64,000 bases of DNA from Lactococcus allomyrinae. Lineage in GTDB: Bacteria; Bacillota; Bacilli; Lactobacillales; Streptococcaceae. The first letter of the stretch is position 1. Each line of letters begins with the position of its first letter. Location: the NCBI RefSeq assembly GCF_003627095.1, contig NZ_CP032627.1:2046001-2110000 (forward strand), read 5' to 3'. A model generated the notes under the pieces. It did not search any database and was not told the DNA's origin. It worked only from the letters and a program-made list of their open reading frames with translations. The translations under genes and the position numbers were made by a program. Positions 51,508 through 58,975 of the stretch are shown one piece after another.

Positions 51508-52695
51508 TTATTGAAAAGAAATCAAATTTTTTAAATATAGTTTTTTAGCTATTTCTAAAGCTCTTCTAGCAGAATTCCCATTAAATAAATAATTCAATAA
51601 TTCAGCAATATTTGAGTTTATTTCAAAACGCTCAAGAATTTTGGTAACTAATTGAACAGTATCCTGAACCCCTCGCTCTTGCTTATCAAAAATATTGAAT
51701 TGACCGATGACAAATAAAATAACTTCACCAAACTTCCGTAAATCTTTTTCTATTTCTGTTAAATTTGACCATTCTTCTAAATAAAAACCTTCGGTATTTG
51801 CTGTAATTTTTCCTTTTTCATCAAATTGATGAGCAAATTCTAAATCAATAAAAAAAATTTCGTTGTCATCACTGACCCAAAAATTATCAGGATGAATATC
51901 ATCCAATATTATATTTTTCCTATGCGCCTCTTCCAAAATACAAATGAGTTGGTAGACAATCTTTTTTAAAACCATTAATTTCTCTGCTGTTAAATCGTCA
52001 AATAAAAATAGTTTACTTTGAAAATCACAAAGTGTCTTTCCTTTAATAAATTTATAAACATAATAATTATTAATCCAATATCTAAAACTTTTAACAGGTC
52101 GCAAAAAATGATTTGAATTTAATAATTTACTTATCAAAAATTCTTTCCTACGCAATTCCCCACTATTTAATCCCTCAAAAGCTAAAATGTTTGGACGACT
52201 TTCTTTCTCTACTATTTCTGGCTTTTGATAAAATGGATCATCTATCGATTGTGGTAAATCAAAATATGTTTTTTGGAAATCTTTCCAAACGCTCCCTTTA
52301 TTTTCAATCTTGCGATTATCGACATCTTGAAAAAATCCGAATCTATAAAAAACAGTTTTCGACATATGAAAATTTCTATCATTTAAAATATAAATACCAT
52401 CTAATTCTTTTAAAGTATCGGATAAATTCCTTAAAATTTTTTCGGTTTCTTTTATATTTGAAGGATAAATTGTAAATAATTTACCACTTTCCGCTGGAGA
52501 GGCGGTTTTTGAGATGTTCTTTATAAAGTTTTCTCTGTTAGATAAGTATTTATAAAATAATTCTTTATTTGATAAATACTTTTTGGTCAAATCAAAAACT
52601 TCTTCATAGCTCTCTAACGTTGCAGAAATATGAATTTTAAAGCCATATTTTGGTAATAAATATCTCTCTGTAGCAAAATAGGTAAATTCTTCCAT
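51508..52695 (-). CDS. Class III lanthionine synthetase LanKC, lyase and kinase domains
   Basis: A 395-residue frame with GGAGAAAG before the ATG. Residues about 5-175 match the LanKC phosphoSer/Thr lyase region (YGFKIHISATLESYEEVFDL, TASPAESGKLFTIYP, IYILNDRNFHMSKTVFYRFG). Residues about 180-390 are a protein kinase-like domain: YVYKFIKGKTL, catalytic loop LDDIHPDNFWV and metal-binding FIDLEFA. The enzyme would phosphorylate Ser/Thr of the precursor, eliminate phosphate and, with the LanC-like part, close thioether rings. The frame ends at TAA 51508, at a place where -1 slippage would continue it. The assignment rests on motifs. Confidence 0.8.
   Translation of the reverse strand: MEEFTYFATERYLLPKYGFKIHISATLESYEEVFDLTKKYLSNKELFYKYLSNRENFIKNISKTASPAESGKLFTIYPSNIKETEKILRNLSDTLKELDGIYILNDRNFHMSKTVFYRFGFFQDVDNRKIENKGSVWKDFQKTYFDLPQSIDDPFYQKPEIVEKESRPNILAFEGLNSGELRRKEFLISKLLNSNHFLRPVKSFRYWINNYYVYKFIKGKTLCDFQSKLFLFDDLTAEKLMVLKKIVYQLICILEEAHRKNIILDDIHPDNFWVSDDNEIFFIDLEFAHQFDEKGKITANTEGFYLEEWSNLTEIEKDLRKFGEVILFVIGQFNIFDKQERGVQDTVQLVTKILERFEINSNIAELLNYLFNGNSARRALEIAKKLYLKNLISFQ
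51527..51535 (-). other. Slippery heptamer at the LanKC frame junction
   Basis: On the minus strand the 0-frame codons TTA AAA preceded by T form T-TTA-AAA, a classic -1 frameshift site, followed by more A. Slipping back one base leads straight into the LanC-like frame. One missing A in the A6 run would have the same effect. Confidence 0.45.
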
Positions 52696-52716
52696 AATCT
52701 TTCTCCTAATGATAAA

Positions 52717-52750
52717 AAGTACCTAACTACTGCATAGAAGCTAGGTACTT
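52717..52750 (-). terminator. Attenuator-like hairpin between lanA and lanKC
   Basis: AAGTACCTA and TAGGTACTT pair around a 16-base loop and are followed by TTTATC. A leaky terminator here would give more peptide than enzyme mRNA, common in lanthipeptide operons. Confidence 0.6.
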
Positions 52751-52762
52751 ACGTGAATCGCC

Positions 52763-52855
52763 TCAGAAAACTGGACAGCCAAGTGTGATAGTGACCTCTT
52801 CTTCATTTTCAACTTCCTTTGGAAGAAGATGAAGTTCGATAACTTGCTCTTTCAT
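52763..52855 (-). CDS. Candidate class III lanthipeptide precursor, 30 aa
   Basis: A near-consensus AAGGAGG precedes the ATG. The peptide opens MKEQVIELHLLPKE, where VIELHLL resembles the ILELQ-type recognition motif of class III leaders. An acidic stretch (EVENEEE) follows, then the C-terminal core TITLGCPVF, which contains two Thr and the only Cys. The second Thr and the Cys could close a four-residue thioether ring (T-L-G-C), and the first Thr could be dehydrated. It lies between the Rgg regulator and lanKC behind a palindromic operator. The core would be among the smallest known for a LanKC enzyme. The modification is inferred. Confidence 0.65.
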   Translation of the reverse strand: MKEQVIELHLLPKEVENEEEVTITLGCPVF

Positions 52856-52902
52856 GTCGAGCACCTCCTTATTTGATAAAATTATTTTACTATAATAAAT
52901 TC

Positions 52903-52918
52903 AATTTTTTAAAAAATT
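52903..52918. promoter_or_regulatory. Probable Rgg-binding palindrome before lanA
   Basis: AATTTTTTAAAAAATT is a perfect 16-bp palindrome 48 bases upstream of the lanA start. A TATAGT or TAAAAT -10 follows, with no good -35, as expected of an activator-dependent promoter. Confidence 0.55.
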
Positions 52919-52920
52919 CC

Positions 52921-52956
52921 TATATATAATAAAAAAGTCACAACTTTTGTTGTAAC
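52921..52956 (-). terminator. rgg terminator
   Basis: AAAAAGTTACAAC pairs with GTTGTGACTTTTT around AAAA on the minus strand, overlapping the last rgg codons and ending in a T run. Confidence 0.8.
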
Positions 52957-53780
52957 TTTTTTATTTCTTCTCTGTAAATTTTTGATTTTTTGGGCATAAA
53001 GAAATTTTCGTAAGTTTCAGCTATCTTTTCTAAAATTTTAATCGCTGCACCAAAATTACCAGAAATTTCATACAGGTTTGCCTCTTGTGTTGCATAGGAA
53101 ATACCTATTTCTACCGTTCCGACTTCTGGGATTAAGGACTTAAATTTATTCATATAAATTTTTGCTTTTTCTTTCTGATTGTTTTGCTCCAGTACGTAGA
53201 TTGTATTTCTCAAAATCATCAAAACTAAATCATTATCATTCAATCTATCTTGTTCCAGAATATCATCTAAGTAAAAAAGTATAGATTCAATATCCATTTG
53301 CGAAAGTGTGAAAGCGAAAAATCTTAGATTTGAAAATTTCCATTCTTTGATTTCATAAAAATAACTTTCTAAAACTTCCTGCTCAATTACCGTTAATCGT
53401 TCAAATTTTCCATAGTTAATCAAGATTGATTTTAGTGCAATTTCATTCAGTTGTGCTTGTTTTTCTTTTGTCTTTCTATATATTATTCGCTCATTTTCAT
53501 ATAGTTTAAATAAATCATCTATATTACCCTCCTGCTCTAGCTTTCCAGCTTGTTCAAATAGGGCTGAAGACGAGTCCTTTTTCGAGAACATTGAAAATTC
53601 ATTTATTGATATATCCATATTTTGAAGCAAAGCAAAAAATTTTTCGATTGTTAAATCTCCCTCTCCTCGTTCAAAATGCGAAAGCTGGGAAACTGATAAG
53701 ACTCCGTTGCTCGCTTCGGCTAATGATATACCTTTTTCTCTTCTCAATTCTCGAAATATTCGTCCAGTTTCTATATCCAT
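52938..53780 (-). CDS. Rgg/GadR/MutR-family regulator of the island
   Basis: The start at 53780 (MDIETGRIF) is used; the frame extends to 53846 but TATAAT lies seven bases before this ATG, so the longer form would begin upstream of the promoter. Residues 5-60 form the helix-turn-helix (GRIFRELRREKGISLAEASN, LSHFERGEGDLTIEKFF); the remaining 215 residues are helical repeats typical of Rgg peptide sensors. Rgg proteins answer to short exported peptides and often control adjacent peptide operons. No SHP-type gene is obvious, so the modified or unmodified lanA product could itself be the signal. Confidence 0.85.
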   Translation of the reverse strand: MDIETGRIFRELRREKGISLAEASNGVLSVSQLSHFERGEGDLTIEKFFALLQNMDISINEFSMFSKKDSSSALFEQAGKLEQEGNIDDLFKLYENERIIYRKTKEKQAQLNEIALKSILINYGKFERLTVIEQEVLESYFYEIKEWKFSNLRFFAFTLSQMDIESILFYLDDILEQDRLNDNDLVLMILRNTIYVLEQNNQKEKAKIYMNKFKSLIPEVGTVEIGISYATQEANLYEISGNFGAAIKILEKIAETYENFFMPKKSKIYREEIKKLQQKL

Positions 53781-53870
53781 GTTCTTTATTATAACAAAAT
53801 TATTATCAAGATTTGAGAATAATTCTACTCTATAAAACCGCAACAATTACATTACGAACTAACGGTAACT

Positions 53871-53917
53871 CCTTGGTAAATAAAAAATACTGACAGAAAT
53901 TTCTGTCAGTATTTTTT
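53871..53917 (+). repeat. Right 47-bp direct repeat
   Basis: Identical to 49664-49710, including the CCTTGGTAAATAA end of mnmE and the terminator hairpin, but not attached to any mnmE coding sequence upstream. Confidence 0.95.
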
Positions 53918-53975
53918 TCTCATGTTTAGTTCTATCAGTGCTGACAGAATTTATTGATTTCGCTCAAAGCATTTT

Positions 53976-54701
53976 TCACAAATTCTGCTGACATTCCCCA
54001 AAGTAAGTGCCTTGAAAATTTCGTCCATTGATGACAATTAGATGATGATTAACTCTGTAAGCACGAACATATTTTGCAGATTTATCTGGTTCATTTTTAT
54101 CAAAAATGAGTGTGTATTCCTTTCCCAAGCTCTTCAACAAAATTTTGAGATTACTTGCTGACAAACTAGTTATCAACACATCTGGTTGCAGTACATTAAC
54201 TAATTTCGCTAACTTTGAATCAAATTGCTCTTGCTGCATTTTACTCAATCCAGGCCAAACAGGATGCGTTGCAATTGGTGTGAACAAATCTGCATGTATC
54301 GCTACATTTTTTCCACCCGTATAGCTCGCGTTAAATATGGGTAGAAACTTCGCTAACTGATTAAACCAACGACTCGGATTATATTGAAAATACTGGTTTA
54401 ACGCACTTTTATAAACTTCAATATTTACTGACAGGCTACCTGCCCTTTCTGTCAGTGCCGATAAATTTTTAAAACGCTTATTTTCGCCAAATTCTGCATC
54501 CGATGGGTTCTTACTTACCGTCAGCACTCGTAAATCAGATTTCTCATAAGCTTCCAAATCTCCAAACCAAAGGATTGGTATACTATTAGGCACGACAACT
54601 TCTGCTATTTCAGGAAAATTTTTTAGTCGTTCAAAGTCTTGTCCTATTTCATTGATTAAATCATTGATTTTTATCTCATCAATCTCCTGCTTTGATGTCA
54701 T
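53976..54701 (-). CDS. Uracil-DNA-glycosylase-fold-like protein, function unknown
   Basis: The start at 54701 (MTSKQEID) follows GAGG; a longer frame starts at 54779 without a clear site. The 241-residue protein has patterns seen in the uracil-DNA glycosylase superfamily: an LTVSKNPSDAEFG block near residue 60 and a Pro/Trp-rich HPVWPGLS block near 145, then DVLITSLSASNLK. The match is loose and the catalytic residues cannot be assigned. It is the first gene to the right of the lanthipeptide island. Confidence 0.5.
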   Translation of the reverse strand: MTSKQEIDEIKINDLINEIGQDFERLKNFPEIAEVVVPNSIPILWFGDLEAYEKSDLRVLTVSKNPSDAEFGENKRFKNLSALTERAGSLSVNIEVYKSALNQYFQYNPSRWFNQLAKFLPIFNASYTGGKNVAIHADLFTPIATHPVWPGLSKMQQEQFDSKLAKLVNVLQPDVLITSLSASNLKILLKSLGKEYTLIFDKNEPDKSAKYVRAYRVNHHLIVINGRNFQGTYFGECQQNL

Positions 54702-54875
54702 CTTACAATCCTCATAATTTTTCACACTCACATAATCTCTAACTAGTCCGTTGTAAAAAACGCCAACGGATTGACTCATGGCGTAAAATCAGCACCATGA
54801 CGCATTAATTTCACTTACCACTAATAAAATTCCTATCAGATTTTAAAGTGGAGCTAGCATACAAACAAGAAACCT

Positions 54876-56882
54876 CTAGTCAAATCCACCGCCCACTTCA
54901 ACTTGAGCAATCAACCAACGATGCACTGGTTCGTCTGCTGTCTTAAATACTGCAACAGCTTCTTGTCTTGCCACTTCCAAAATATTGTAATCGTTAACTA
55001 AATCAGCCACCAAAAACTCAGGAATACCACTTTGCCGCACTCCAAATATTTCACCAGAACCACGCATTTTTAAATCTTCCTCAGCTAAGACAAAACCATT
55101 TTGTGTCTGAGTCATAATTTTCATCCGTTGTTTACCTGAGTCTGATTTCGGATTTGCCACTAAAATCGCATAAGACTTTTTCACACCACGCCCTACACGT
55201 CCTCGAAGTTGATGAAGTTGTGATAATCCAAAGCGGTCAGCATCCATAATTACCATAATTGTTGCATTTGGTACATCAACCCCAACCTCAATGACCGTCG
55301 TTGATACCAAGATATCAAGCTTTGCAGACTTAAACTCCTGCATGATTTGTTCTTTTTCTTCATTTTTCATCTTACCATGCAAAAGTCCAATATGAGCGAA
55401 AGCTCCAAAGTAAGCCTTCAATTCAGCATAAAGTGCCTCAGCATTTTTCAAATCTAATACTTCGCTTTCTTCAATAAGAGGGGAAATAAAGTAAACCTGT
55501 GCATCATGTAAAAGTTCAGTCTGAATCCATTTCAAAACCTCTGAAAGTTGCTCATGCTTAACCCATCGTGTTGTAATTGGCTGCCGTCCTTTTGGCAATT
55601 CATCAATAATTGACACATCCATATCACCAAATGCTGTAATCGCAAGTGTCCGCGGAATAGGCGTTGCCGTCATCATCAAAACATCAGGATTTTGTCCCTT
55701 TTCTCTAAGAATTTTACGTTGATTGACTCCGAAACGGTGCTGTTCATCAGTAATTACCAAACCTAGATTGTAAAAATCCACCCCATCTTGAATCAATGCG
55801 TGCGTTCCCACAATCATATGCGTATGCCCAGAAGCTAAATCTGACAGAATCTGACGTCGCTCGACAGCTTTCAATCCAGAAACTAATAAAGAAATCTTTA
55901 ATTCAGGAAATAGTTGTTGTAAATTTGCAAAGTGCTGTCTAGCCAAAATTTCTGTAGGTACCATAATAGCTGCTTGAAAATTCGCCAAACAAGCGGCATA
56001 CATCGCAAGACTCGCTACCACGGTTTTTCCCGAACCCACATCTCCTTGCAACAAACGATTCATATGATAAGGTGATTTCATATCCGATAAAATTTCATTT
56101 AAAGCCGACTTCTGGGCATTCGTCAACTCAAATGGCAACTCACGCATTTTATCATCAATTTCATTTTGTTGAAACTTAATTAACAGACCTTCTCGTCCAG
56201 ATTTTTCTTTATTTTTAAGGGCTTGAAGTTTCAACTGAAAGAAAAATAATTCTTCAAATTTTACACGTCTTAGCGCTTGTTTGTGTTGCTCCATATCTTC
56301 TGGAAAATGCATTGCATGCACCGCTTCTTGCCGATTTATCAAACGATATTTTTCCAAAAGATAATCAGGCAAATTTTCCTGTAAATCCTCTAAAACCCCG
56401 TCGTTGAAGACTTGTTGAATCGCCTTAACAAGTTGCGTTTGCTTCAAACCTGCTGTTAGATGATAAACAGGCTCAAACCCCGAGTCTACTTGCCCTACAA
56501 CCTTCATTCCCAAAAGTTGTTGCTTTGCAAGTTCCCATTTCCCATAAACAGCAATTTCTGTACCCACTTCAACTTTATCTGCCAAATAGGGCTGATTGAA
56601 AAAACTAACTGCCACAATACTCTCGCCTTGCTTAATTTTAAAAGAAAGTCGATTTCGTTTGAACCCATAATACTGCACATTTGCGGGTGTCACTACCGTA
56701 CCAATAATCGTCGCTTTTTCACCATCAAGCAACTCAAAAACGCCGCGTGATGCAAAGTCCTCGTAGCGAAATGGAAAATAGAGCAATAAATCCTGAACAG
56801 TAAAGATGCCTAACTTATGGAAGTTTTCTACTGCTTTAGGTCCCACACCCTTCAAATATTGTATTGAGTCTGTTAAGTTCAT
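54876..56882 (-). CDS. recG: ATP-dependent DNA helicase RecG
   Basis: A 668-residue helicase that remodels stalled forks and Holliday junctions. The N-terminal wedge/OB-fold domain (about 1-230) precedes the helicase core with Walker A GDVGSGKTVVA near 287, DEQHRFG near 388, TATPIPRT near 415, and motif VI QLRGRVGRG near 568. The start at 56882 (MNLTDSIQ) lacks a ribosome site; TATAAT lies six bases before the ATG, suggesting a leaderless transcript or an upstream in-frame ATG at 56897 (MYNKVMNL). Confidence 0.95.
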   Translation of the reverse strand: MNLTDSIQYLKGVGPKAVENFHKLGIFTVQDLLLYFPFRYEDFASRGVFELLDGEKATIIGTVVTPANVQYYGFKRNRLSFKIKQGESIVAVSFFNQPYLADKVEVGTEIAVYGKWELAKQQLLGMKVVGQVDSGFEPVYHLTAGLKQTQLVKAIQQVFNDGVLEDLQENLPDYLLEKYRLINRQEAVHAMHFPEDMEQHKQALRRVKFEELFFFQLKLQALKNKEKSGREGLLIKFQQNEIDDKMRELPFELTNAQKSALNEILSDMKSPYHMNRLLQGDVGSGKTVVASLAMYAACLANFQAAIMVPTEILARQHFANLQQLFPELKISLLVSGLKAVERRQILSDLASGHTHMIVGTHALIQDGVDFYNLGLVITDEQHRFGVNQRKILREKGQNPDVLMMTATPIPRTLAITAFGDMDVSIIDELPKGRQPITTRWVKHEQLSEVLKWIQTELLHDAQVYFISPLIEESEVLDLKNAEALYAELKAYFGAFAHIGLLHGKMKNEEKEQIMQEFKSAKLDILVSTTVIEVGVDVPNATIMVIMDADRFGLSQLHQLRGRVGRGVKKSYAILVANPKSDSGKQRMKIMTQTQNGFVLAEEDLKMRGSGEIFGVRQSGIPEFLVADLVNDYNILEVARQEAVAVFKTADEPVHRWLIAQVEVGGGFD

Positions 56883-57026
56883 AACTTTATTATACAATAA
56901 AAACCAATAAAACTGCCTGTTTTCTCCACCAACTTCAATATCAAGAGATCAAATCTATGAAATAGTTAATCTCTCAAATAAAAAAACCAGCATCAAAGCT
57001 GATTTTTTATCTTTAAAATCGAAAAA

Positions 57027-58037
57027 TTATTTAGCGATTTTAGCGAAGTGTTCAAGAGTACGAACAAGGTTTGAAGTATATGACATTTCGTTATCGTACC
57101 ATGATACAGTCTTAACAAGTTGAACGCCGTTAGCTGAAGTAACTTCAGTTTGAGTAGCATCAAAGAGTGAAGAGTTAGAAATACCAACGATATCAGATGA
57201 AACGATTTGGTCTTCGTTGTAACCGAATGATTCGTTAGATGCTGCTTTCATAGCTGCATTGATTTCTTCAACAGTAACTTCTTTATCAAGGATAGTAACA
57301 AGTTCTGTCAATGAACCAGTTGGAACTGGTACACGTTGTGCGTGACCTTGAAGTTTACCATTAAGTTCTGGCAACACAAGACCGATAGCTTTAGCAGCAC
57401 CTGTTGAGTTAGGTACGATGTTTTCAGCTGCAGCACGTGCGCGACGGAAGTCTCCACCACGGTGTGGGCCATCAAGAGTCATTTGGTCACCAGTGTAACC
57501 GTGAACTGTAGTCATTGTACCAACTTTGATACCGAATTGTTTGTTCAAAGTATCAGCCATTGGAGCAAGACAGTTAGTTGTACATGAACCAGCTGAGATT
57601 ACTGTTTCAGTACCATCAAGTACGTCGTGGTTAGTGTTGAAAACGATAGTTTTAACGTCGCTTCCACCAGGTGCTGTGATAACAACTTTCTTAGCACCAT
57701 TAGCGTGCAAATGTTGTTCAGCTTTTTCTTTAGTTGCGAAGAAACCAGTTGCTTCAAGAACGATTTCTGCACCAACTTCAGCCCAGTTGATGTTAGCAGG
57801 ATTTGATTCAGCAGTTACTTTAACGAATTTACCGTTAACTTCGAATCCACCATCTTTAACTTCAACTTTACCGTTGAAACGACCTTGAGTTGTGTCATAT
57901 TTCAACAAGTGAGCGAGCATTGCTGGATCTGTAAGGTCGTTGATTGCAACAACTTCAACACCTTCAACATTTTGAATACGACGGAAAGCAAGACGACCGA
58001 TACGACCGAAACCGTTAATACCAACTTTAACTACCAT
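57027..58037 (-). CDS. gap: Glyceraldehyde-3-phosphate dehydrogenase
   Basis: A 336-residue glycolytic enzyme converting glyceraldehyde 3-phosphate, NAD and phosphate to 1,3-bisphosphoglycerate. NAD motif [16 protein letters not shown], catalytic [13 protein letters not shown] with the nucleophile Cys near residue 155, and WYDNEMSY near 315. The gene shows the strong codon bias of highly expressed genes, a strong AAGGAGG site and its own promoter at 58123-58150. Confidence 0.98.
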   Translation of the reverse strand: MVVKVGINGFGRIGRLAFRRIQNVEGVEVVAINDLTDPAMLAHLLKYDTTQGRFNGKVEVKDGGFEVNGKFVKVTAESNPANINWAEVGAEIVLEATGFFATKEKAEQHLHANGAKKVVITAPGGSDVKTIVFNTNHDVLDGTETVISAGSCTTNCLAPMADTLNKQFGIKVGTMTTVHGYTGDQMTLDGPHRGGDFRRARAAAENIVPNSTGAAKAIGLVLPELNGKLQGHAQRVPVPTGSLTELVTILDKEVTVEEINAAMKAASNESFGYNEDQIVSSDIVGISNSSLFDATQTEVTSANGVQLVKTVSWYDNEMSYTSNLVRTLEHFAKIAK

Positions 58038-58122
58038 GAGTAGTTTCCTCCTTATAGGGATTAAATTTTATAAAAGGCGAACCTTTTAAAGTGACTAAGT
58101 TAATCATTTAACTTACTCTTTT

Positions 58123-58150
58123 ATTTTAACACTTTTTTCGAAATTTGCAA
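58123..58150 (-). promoter_or_regulatory. gap promoter
   Basis: On the minus strand TTGCAA (58145-58150), 16 bases, TAAAAT (complement of 58123-58128) with TG just upstream of the -10. The 58151-58281 stretch beyond it holds only a CTGTCAGTACTGACA motif near 58258. Confidence 0.65.
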
Positions 58151-58281
58151 ACATAAACTCCCCTAGAAGCGCGCTATAAAAGCAACAGTAGAGCGATAAC
58201 AACTGAAAGCGGTTTACATTAAATTCACTGACGACTTCCTAAAATTGCTCAAAATTTCTGTCAGTACTGACAAAAATAAAT

Positions 58282-58327
58282 TGATATAAAAAAATACAAC
58301 TGTGTTCCAGATGTATTTTTTATATCA
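58282..58327. terminator. Bidirectional terminator after the DUF536 gene
   Basis: TGATATAAAAAAATACAACTG pairs with CAGATGTATTTTTTATATCA around TGTTC with one G-U pair. Confidence 0.8.
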
Positions 58328-58849
58328 TTACTTTTTTCCAAATAATCGACCAAAAAATCCTTTATTTTCCACATTCTTTATGCTTTCCTGTAAATCTGTG
58401 AAAAATTGCTTTTGATCAGTAAGTGCTTTCTCCATCAGTTCTTGTTGTTTCTTAATTTGCGCATCTTTTTCGGCAATTTGTTCATCCTTGACAGAAAGCT
58501 GTTTATCTTTCGATTCAAGTTGATTATTCAAACGGTCAATTTCAGCACTTTTATCTTTCATCAACGCACTAATCATTTCGTAAGCTGCTGATGTCGCATC
58601 ATCCGTTTTGACAGAGAGTTCTGCCGTTGATATGGATTCTTTTTCTACCACTTCAGCCTCAGCAGTTACGACTTTCCCGTACAAATGCTCAAGTTCATGA
58701 ATGCCTTCTTTATTTACAACTGTTATATTTTTCTCATTTTTCTCTACGAATTTAGCATTCAACGATTTCACACGTTTATTCATCGCTTGACGTGTCACTC
58801 CAAAAAGCTCTGCCAATTCACTTACTGTTTTAGTTTCCATATCATCCAT
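58328..58849 (-). CDS. DUF536-like protein with N-terminal helix-turn-helix
   Basis: A 173-residue protein. The N-terminus (KTVSELAELFGVTRQAMNKRVKSL) is a helix-turn-helix; the middle and C-terminal part is a long coiled coil with heptads (IDRLNNQLESKDKQLSVKDE) and ends in FFGRLFGKK. This is the layout of the DUF536 proteins encoded behind repB on lactococcal theta plasmids. Here it lies alone on the chromosome between gap and a divergent P-type ATPase, so it may be of plasmid origin or have a chromosomal role. The start could be either of two close ATGs (58849 or 58840). Confidence 0.75.
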   Translation of the reverse strand: MDDMETKTVSELAELFGVTRQAMNKRVKSLNAKFVEKNEKNITVVNKEGIHELEHLYGKVVTAEAEVVEKESISTAELSVKTDDATSAAYEMISALMKDKSAEIDRLNNQLESKDKQLSVKDEQIAEKDAQIKKQQELMEKALTDQKQFFTDLQESIKNVENKGFFGRLFGKK

Positions 58850-58975
58850 AATACCATATTTTTGGCTATTTATACAGCCTTTTTATAAAAATTTATTTGT
58901 ATATTATTTCTATAAAAATGAGAAAAATATTATAATTAGATTATAGCATTTTTAATTATCGAAAGGAATTTATCA

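Larger units (their letters stand above)
49664..53917. mobile_element. Lanthipeptide genomic island inserted at the 3' end of mnmE
   Basis: Two identical 47-bp direct repeats bound this AT-rich segment: 49664-49710, covering the last mnmE codons plus its terminator, and 53871-53917. Between them are an MFS exporter, a split LanKC, a 30-residue precursor and an Rgg regulator, all on the minus strand. The 3' end of mnmE/trmE (thdF) is the known attachment site of Salmonella SGI1, where the target's last codons are likewise duplicated. No integrase lies in the island, so it is non-autonomous or has lost it. CTGTCAG motifs, common in flanking core DNA, are nearly absent inside. Confidence 0.75.
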
